From JACKII01 sp965222315 (GTDB taxonomy: Bacteria; Pseudomonadota; Alphaproteobacteria; Bin95), in contig OZ244951.1 of assembly GCA_965222315.1 (NCBI GenBank), positions 3,410,001-3,474,000 of the forward strand: DNA of 64,000 nt, given 5' to 3'. A program made the position numbers and the translations under genes. Position 1 is the first letter of the stretch; every line of letters begins with the position of its first letter. The notes beneath the pieces were generated by a model. The model did not search any database. It had not been told where the DNA came from and was given only the letters and a program-made list of their open reading frames with translations. Of this stretch, positions 59,473 through 64,000 are shown one piece after another.

Positions 59473-60966
59473 TCAAACCCATTCCGGTCCAAGCGGCGAG
59501 AGCCGCACGCCCGACCGAAGACGCTTGTACGCATAGCTGGCTGGGTCGGAGACATAGCCGCCAGGTGCAATGGCAACAAGCACTTCAGCGGAAATCGGCT
59601 GGAAGTCGGCGCGGAAGTGACAAGTGCTCTTCAACGCCACGATCTTCTGCTCTGCCGGTTCGATGCCAAAATGGCGGAAGACAGATTGGTCATGGGTCTG
59701 CATCCGGCGCGAACCGACGCATATCTTGACCCCGCCTATGGAGAGCAAGGCGCTCGGCCCGATGTTTGCCGGACGGCCTTTGGCGAGCGGCCCCGTGGCC
59801 ACGAATTGGCCGTCGCACAGCTTCTCCACCTTGAAAGTGCCGGGCATGGGGGCGACGCCCGGAATCTGCGTCCGCCCGCCGAGGTCGAGGGTGATCTCCG
59901 CGCCCACGCCGGCGGCATGCGCCGCTTCTGCCGCATGGGCGTCGGCGAGCAAGCCGAACACCGCCCCTTGCGCGTTCGCCGCGACTAGCGCTTGCAGTAC
60001 GCCGACCGTATCACCGGAACCGCCGCAACCGGGATTGTCCTGACTATCCGCGATGATCACGGGCTTGGATGCACCCGCCGCGGTCGCCATTGCCTGCGCG
60101 GCCGCAGTCGCCGGGTCGAGCAAGGGCTCGGCGAAATGCGCTTCCGCCAGGGCGATGGTACGGGCCACGTGGTCAGCCGCGCGGTCGGCCGCTTCCTGGG
60201 TCATGGCGTGGACCGGGACGCCGGGGCCGCACTCATAAAGGTCCGATGGCGGAAACCCTGCCAGGTACGAGCAGGCCACGATCTCCGGTGTCTCCGCATC
60301 GATGGTCGATTGGATCACGCTGGCCGTCGGATCGACCATGGTGCATTGGAATTCGAGCGGCAGCAGAAATGGCAGGCGGCGCAACGCCCTGCCCTTCGGG
60401 CGGCCTTCGACCAGCAGCCGCTCCAACGCCGCTGCGGCGCGAGCGCCGGTCTCCGGCTGATCCACATGCGGATAGGTGCGGTAGGCGAACAGGCCGTCAG
60501 AGTGGGCCACCATCCGGCGCGTGACATTGCAATGATAATCCAGGCTGGCGACGACGGGCACGTTCGGCCCGACCATCGCGCGCACGCGGGCGAGCAGTTC
60601 GCCCTCGCCGTCCTCCTGATGCTCGGCGACTATCGCGCCATGCAGGTCCAGATAGACAGCGTCCACAGGCAACGCTTCCGCCAACGATGCCAGCATTAAA
60701 GCAGCGATCCGTTCATAGGCGTCCGGCGGCACATAGGGGCCGGCGGTCGCGCTGGTCCAAACGGTCGGGATCAGTTCATGCTGGCTGCCTATCGCGCCGA
60801 CAAAGCCCCCGATGGCGAAGCTGGTGGGCACGACCCGGTCCATGATTTCCTGCCCGCGGGCAAGGCCGGGGCGGTCGGCCGGCGCCGCGAACTGGCTCCA
60901 GTCGGTCAGGCCGGGCACAAAGCAGTTGGTCTCGTGCAGGAATCCGCCGATGGCGATGCGGGCCAT
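59473..60966 (-). CDS. M81-family metallopeptidase (MlrC/microcystinase C-like)
   Basis: This 497-residue protein is of the MlrC family. N-terminal ARIAIGGFLHETNCFVPG carries the metal-type His-Glu, DLHGAIVAEHQEDGEGELL and SLDYHCNVTRRMV provide further Asp/His ligands, and the C-terminal MlrC domain contains ADSQDNPGCGGSGDT. MlrC acts on linear microcystin fragments in sphingomonads, but most family members occur beside peptide transporters with unknown small-peptide or amide substrates. It is the last gene of the second peptide ABC operon. Confidence 0.87.
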   Translation of the reverse strand: MARIAIGGFLHETNCFVPGLTDWSQFAAPADRPGLARGQEIMDRVVPTSFAIGGFVGAIGSQHELIPTVWTSATAGPYVPPDAYERIAALMLASLAEALPVDAVYLDLHGAIVAEHQEDGEGELLARVRAMVGPNVPVVASLDYHCNVTRRMVAHSDGLFAYRTYPHVDQPETGARAAAALERLLVEGRPKGRALRRLPFLLPLEFQCTMVDPTASVIQSTIDAETPEIVACSYLAGFPPSDLYECGPGVPVHAMTQEAADRAADHVARTIALAEAHFAEPLLDPATAAAQAMATAAGASKPVIIADSQDNPGCGGSGDTVGVLQALVAANAQGAVFGLLADAHAAEAAHAAGVGAEITLDLGGRTQIPGVAPMPGTFKVEKLCDGQFVATGPLAKGRPANIGPSALLSIGGVKICVGSRRMQTHDQSVFRHFGIEPAEQKIVALKSTCHFRADFQPISAEVLVAIAPGGYVSDPASYAYKRLRSGVRLSPLGPEWV

Positions 60967-60975
60967 TGCTCAAAT

Positions 60976-61018
60976 CTCCAAACAAAACAAAGGGGCGAGC
61001 GCCAATAACGCCCGCCCC
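60976..61018 (-). terminator. Hairpin between the binding-protein and MlrC-like genes
   Basis: On the minus strand GGGGCGGGCG (61018-61009) pairs with CGCTCGCCCC (61001-60992) with one G-T wobble, followed by TTTGTTTTGTTTGG. This is a good terminator or attenuator between the two genes, so MlrC is probably made at a lower level than the binding protein. Confidence 0.65.
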
Positions 61019-61042
61019 GGGGTCGCTCAAGCGCTCATGCGC

Positions 61043-62575
61043 CTAGTTCTTCCATTTGGCGAACTGAAAGCGCGGCACCTCATCAAGGCCCACTTTGATG
61101 TCCAGATCAACAGACTTGCCGTAGAAGCGGACCAGGCCAAAGAACGGCATCCAGTAGGCGTTCTCCTTAATGATTTCCTGCGCTTTGGCGTACTGCTCCT
61201 TCCGGAATTCCGGATCAACGGAGTAACGCGCCTTGGTCAGGATGTCCGACAGTTCCTGATCGCCGGAATAGTTGTTCGACGACTCCATGTCGAACCAAGG
61301 GAATAGGATCGCGTCGGCATCAAAGATATTGTAGCTGCCCCAGTTGAAGTTGCCGATGCCGGTAATCTGACCGCCGCGGCGCAGGCGGCCCATCTGCTGG
61401 GTGTTGCCGATATAGCTCTTCAGGTTCACCTTGATCCCAACCTTGGCCAGCATCTGCATGGCGGCCTGGTTCGGCAGGTTCTGGTGAGCGGAGTACTGCC
61501 ACAAGTCGATTTCGAAACCGTCCGGATAGCCGGCCGCAGCTAGAAGTTCTTTGGCCTTTTCGGGATCGTACTCGTACCAGCCATCACTCTCGGCGACGCC
61601 GAAGTGATAGGGGCTCATCGGCACGTTCACTTTGTAGCCACCACGGCCGACCAGGCGCTCGACAATCATGTCGCGGTTGATGGCGTGGGCGATGGCCTTG
61701 CGGACCCGCACATCAGCCACCGGCGTTTCGCCCGCACGTGCGAGGCTGTCGAACTGCCAGAAGTCGATGCGGATGATCTTGCCTTCCAACACCTCATAAT
61801 CCGGCCGGCCTTCGAAGCTGGGCAATTGGTCAAGCTGCAGGTTCATGGCGAAATCGACAGAGCCCGCGAACAGTTCCGCCAAGCGGGTGGCCGTTTCCGG
61901 GATGATTTTGATTGTCACATTGTCGATCGCCGGAACGCCGTCCATCCAGTAGTTCGGGTTCCTTTTAAGAACGATATTGCTGCCCTTGTTCCACTCGACC
62001 CATTGGAAGGGGCCGGAACCCATGGCGTGTTCCTGAATGTAGTTAAAGTCCTGCTCCGCGGCCCATTTCTCATCCATGATGTAGAGCGTGTTCAGAACCT
62101 GCAACGCGACTGGATACACGTCGTTCGTGTGGATGCGGAACGTGTCCTCGTCCACCACTTCGATGCTCTTGATCCATTTGAAGTTGGGCAGACGCGGCGA
62201 ATTGATTTCCGGATCGAGGATACGGTCCTCGATCGTGTAACGGATGCTCTCCGCCGTCAGCTTATTGCCGGTGTGAAAGGTGATGTCATTGCGGATGTCG
62301 AACTCCCAGACCGTCGGCTCCGGGTTTGACCACTTGGTCGCAACGTGCGGCAGCAATTCGCCGCTGTCAGGATCGCGCAGTACCAGCGGATCCCAGATCA
62401 TATACGCCATCTGCAGCATCTGCCGGGCGGAAGTCTGATAGGGTTCCATCGTCAGGAACTTGTCCTGGAAGGCCAGTGTCATGCTATCCTTCGCCGCGAA
62501 GGCCGGCATGGCCACCGCCGCCAGCGCCAGGCCACCTGCGGCTACCGCCGCCAGCCCATTCCGTATGCTTTTCAT
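61043..62575 (-). CDS. Peptide-type ABC transporter substrate-binding protein (SBP family 5)
   Basis: This 510-residue periplasmic protein has a clear signal peptide (LAAVAAGGLALAAVAMPAFA|AKD). Family 5 features are TKWSNPEPTVWEFDIRND, FHTGNKLTAESIRYTIEDR, GPFQWVEWNKGSNIVLKRNP and RVRKAIAHAINRDMIVERLV. It differs strongly from the binding protein at 46920, so the two systems have different ligands. It is located between permease genes and the MlrC-like peptidase gene. Confidence 0.88.
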   Translation of the reverse strand: MKSIRNGLAAVAAGGLALAAVAMPAFAAKDSMTLAFQDKFLTMEPYQTSARQMLQMAYMIWDPLVLRDPDSGELLPHVATKWSNPEPTVWEFDIRNDITFHTGNKLTAESIRYTIEDRILDPEINSPRLPNFKWIKSIEVVDEDTFRIHTNDVYPVALQVLNTLYIMDEKWAAEQDFNYIQEHAMGSGPFQWVEWNKGSNIVLKRNPNYWMDGVPAIDNVTIKIIPETATRLAELFAGSVDFAMNLQLDQLPSFEGRPDYEVLEGKIIRIDFWQFDSLARAGETPVADVRVRKAIAHAINRDMIVERLVGRGGYKVNVPMSPYHFGVAESDGWYEYDPEKAKELLAAAGYPDGFEIDLWQYSAHQNLPNQAAMQMLAKVGIKVNLKSYIGNTQQMGRLRRGGQITGIGNFNWGSYNIFDADAILFPWFDMESSNNYSGDQELSDILTKARYSVDPEFRKEQYAKAQEIIKENAYWMPFFGLVRFYGKSVDLDIKVGLDEVPRFQFAKWKN

Positions 62576-62644
62576 ATTCCCGGTTCTCCTTTCGGTTAAA
62601 CATCCTGTTGTATGCGTTTCAGCCCCCGGATGCCTGCTGTCAGC

Positions 62645-63568
62645 CTATCGTCGCTTAAGCCGCGGATCAAAATAATCACGCAATGCATCGCCGGTCAGGT
62701 TGATGCCCAGCGCCGCCAGAAAGATCGCCATGCCGGGGATCGTGGACAGCCACCAGATGGTCAGAATGTAGTCCCGGCCCTCCGCCAGCATCACACCCCA
62801 TGATGGCGTCGGCGGCTGCACGCCCAGCCCGAGGAACGACAAAAACGTTTCCCGAATGATCGAGCGGGCAATTTCCACCGTTGCAATAACCAGGATCGGC
62901 GCGGTCAGGTTGGGCAAAATGTGCCGGAAAATCACCCGCATGGTGGTGTAGCCAAGCGCTTCCGCCGCCACGACGAATTCCTGGTCTCGCAATTTTTTGG
63001 TTTCGATCCGGGCGACCCGGGCAAAAATAGGCCAGTTCGACATGCCGAGTGCCAGGATGATGTTCTCCATCGAAGCGCCCAACACGATGACCAGCGTCAT
63101 TGCCAGAAGAATAAAGGGAAACGCCAGCATGGCATTGACGGAGAAATCGACCACCGCGTCGATCCAGCCGCCGAAAAACCCGGCAAGCAGGCCCATCACC
63201 ACACCGATCACGCCGGCAACCATCACCGCGCCAACCCCGATCATCAACGAGACGCGGGCCCCGTAAACGATGCGGCTGAAGAGGTCCCGGCCCAACTGGT
63301 CGGTGCCAAGCCAATGTTCCCATGCGCCGCCTTCCAGAAACACAGGCGGCGTCAGGCGGAAAAGGATATCCTGCTCAAATGGGTCGTGGGTGGCGATCCA
63401 TGGCGCAAACACGGCCATGATGACCAAAAGCACAAAAATGGTGCAGCCGAAAACGCCCATACGGAAACGCCAGATACGCGCCAGCCAAAGGGAAAACTTG
63501 CTCCGCCGGGCAGTGGCATCGGCTATGTCGCCGGTTTTTTCGGTCATTGTGACGTCGGCAGGTGCCAT
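62645..63568 (-). CDS. Peptide-type ABC transporter permease, DppC family
   Basis: This 307-residue permease has a polar 30-residue N-terminal tail, a membrane helix near residue 40, WLGTDQLGRDLFSRIVYGAR (DppC signature), the coupling loop QEFVVAAEALGYTTMRVIFR and LSFLGLGVQPPTPSWGVMLA. AGGAG eight bases before ATG 63568 sets the start. It is preceded by the DppB-type gene after 19 bases. Confidence 0.9.
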   Translation of the reverse strand: MAPADVTMTEKTGDIADATARRSKFSLWLARIWRFRMGVFGCTIFVLLVIMAVFAPWIATHDPFEQDILFRLTPPVFLEGGAWEHWLGTDQLGRDLFSRIVYGARVSLMIGVGAVMVAGVIGVVMGLLAGFFGGWIDAVVDFSVNAMLAFPFILLAMTLVIVLGASMENIILALGMSNWPIFARVARIETKKLRDQEFVVAAEALGYTTMRVIFRHILPNLTAPILVIATVEIARSIIRETFLSFLGLGVQPPTPSWGVMLAEGRDYILTIWWLSTIPGMAIFLAALGINLTGDALRDYFDPRLKRR

Positions 63569-63587
63569 TTCTCTATCTCCTACCGGC

Positions 63588-64000
63588 TCAATCAAAGCGG
63601 ATGCGCGGGTCTAGCCACGCAGCGCCAATATCAGCTGCCAGATTGGCGATAATGGTGAAGCCTGCCAGGATCATCACGATGGCCTGAACTACCGGGAAGT
63701 CGCCATAACGGATGCTCTCCACGGCGAGCCGGCCGAGGCCCGGCCAGGCGAACACGGTTTCCGTTACCACGGCACCCCCCAGAAGCGCCCCAAACTGGAT
63801 GCCGGTGACCGTCACCAGCGGGATGCTGGCATTCCGTAATGCATGGCGGCGGATGACCCGTTTCTCCAGCACACCTTTTGCGCGGGCCGTGCGGATATAG
63901 TCCTGGTTCATCACCTCCAGCATGCCGGAGCGCACAAGCCGCATATTCAGCGGAAGCACAAAGGATGCGAGCGTCACCGACGGTAGAATGATATGCATCC
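63588..64000 (-). CDS. Peptide-type ABC transporter permease, DppB family (5' part outside the window)
   Basis: Only the C-terminal ~137 residues are present; the frame runs off the right edge. Visible are LPSVTLASFVLPLNMRLVRS, the coupling loop DYIRTARAKGVLEKRVIRRH and GALLGGAVVTETVFAWPGLG, ending in DIGAAWLDPRIRFD, all typical of DppB. ATPase genes for this system would be expected beyond the edge. Confidence 0.88.
   Translation of the reverse strand, partial: MHIILPSVTLASFVLPLNMRLVRSGMLEVMNQDYIRTARAKGVLEKRVIRRHALRNASIPLVTVTGIQFGALLGGAVVTETVFAWPGLGRLAVESIRYGDFPVVQAIVMILAGFTIIANLAADIGAAWLDPRIRFD

Overview
The window is a dense, GC-rich stretch with about 58 protein genes, short intergenic gaps, many ATGA/GTGA overlaps and strong AGGAGG-type ribosome binding sites. 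The content (ectoine/hydroxyectoine catabolism, DUF1127 proteins, BCCT and peptide ABC transporters, CaiB-type CoA transferase, MlrC peptidase, GcvA-type LysR, PrsT/EpsB-like genes) points to a free-living heterotrophic alphaproteobacterium, probably marine or halotolerant and of Rhodospirillales-like affiliation. This is inferred from gene content only. No rRNA, tRNA, CRISPR array, transposase or phage gene was found.

Layout. (1) 73-9354: ectoine/hydroxyectoine uptake and breakdown. An ArgE-like M20 deacetylase and the DoeA hydrolase run leftward; ehuB-ehuC-ehuD-ehuA-eutB-eutC and a DoeD-type aminotransferase run rightward from a shared promoter region with two 17-bp direct repeats. (2) 9477-14483: FAD oxidoreductase, GhrA-type reductase, serine hydrolase, GST and two DUF1127 genes. 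(3) 14594-18138: LysR regulator, cysK, cysE and a TauE/SafE exporter (sulfur assimilation). (4) 18150-24999: a 46-codon ArfA-like ribosome-rescue gene, prs, a sulfotransferase, and PrsT and EpsB-type sugar transferase genes that normally belong to XrtA/PEP-CTERM exopolysaccharide loci. (5) 25262-34130: SixA phosphatase, SDR, cupin, VOC protein, an unrecognised 456-residue protein, aldolase, GST, and an enoyl-CoA hydratase / thiolase-like / DUF35 trio.

(6) 34131-37397: an unusual island. It holds a GC-rich hairpin repeat, an AT-rich array of eight TGTAGA/TCTACA hexamers spaced at about one or two DNA turns, and two inverted copies of a structured element of about 133 bp that flank an LLM monooxygenase and a two-gene lipoprotein/helical-protein pair of unknown function. 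(7) 37398-46364: glpD, a CoA transferase plus hydratase pair, an LLM oxidoreductase with a GST, a universal stress protein (TTG start) with a BCCT transporter, and an enoyl-CoA hydratase. (8) 46809-54331: a peptide-type ABC transporter behind a near-perfect sigma-54 promoter, with an AtzG-like/amidase pair in the same operon. Its two ATPases are encoded convergently and separated from it by a bidirectional terminator. (9) 54480-59042: an IclR regulator divergent from an acyl-CoA synthetase / MaoC hydratase / beta-hydroxyacid dehydrogenase operon, with a perfect 22-bp palindrome between them. (10) 59473-64000: a second peptide ABC system with an MlrC-like M81 peptidase, cut by the window edge.

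How the parts work together: most of the window is a scavenging and catabolic repertoire. Solutes (ectoines, betaine-like compounds, peptides or amides) are imported by dedicated transporters and fed to adjacent hydrolases, transaminases and CoA-dependent pathways. The least explained parts are the TGTAGA array and inverted repeats at 34.2-37.3 kb, the orphan proteins at 28442 and 36065-37035, and the tiny ArfA-like gene.
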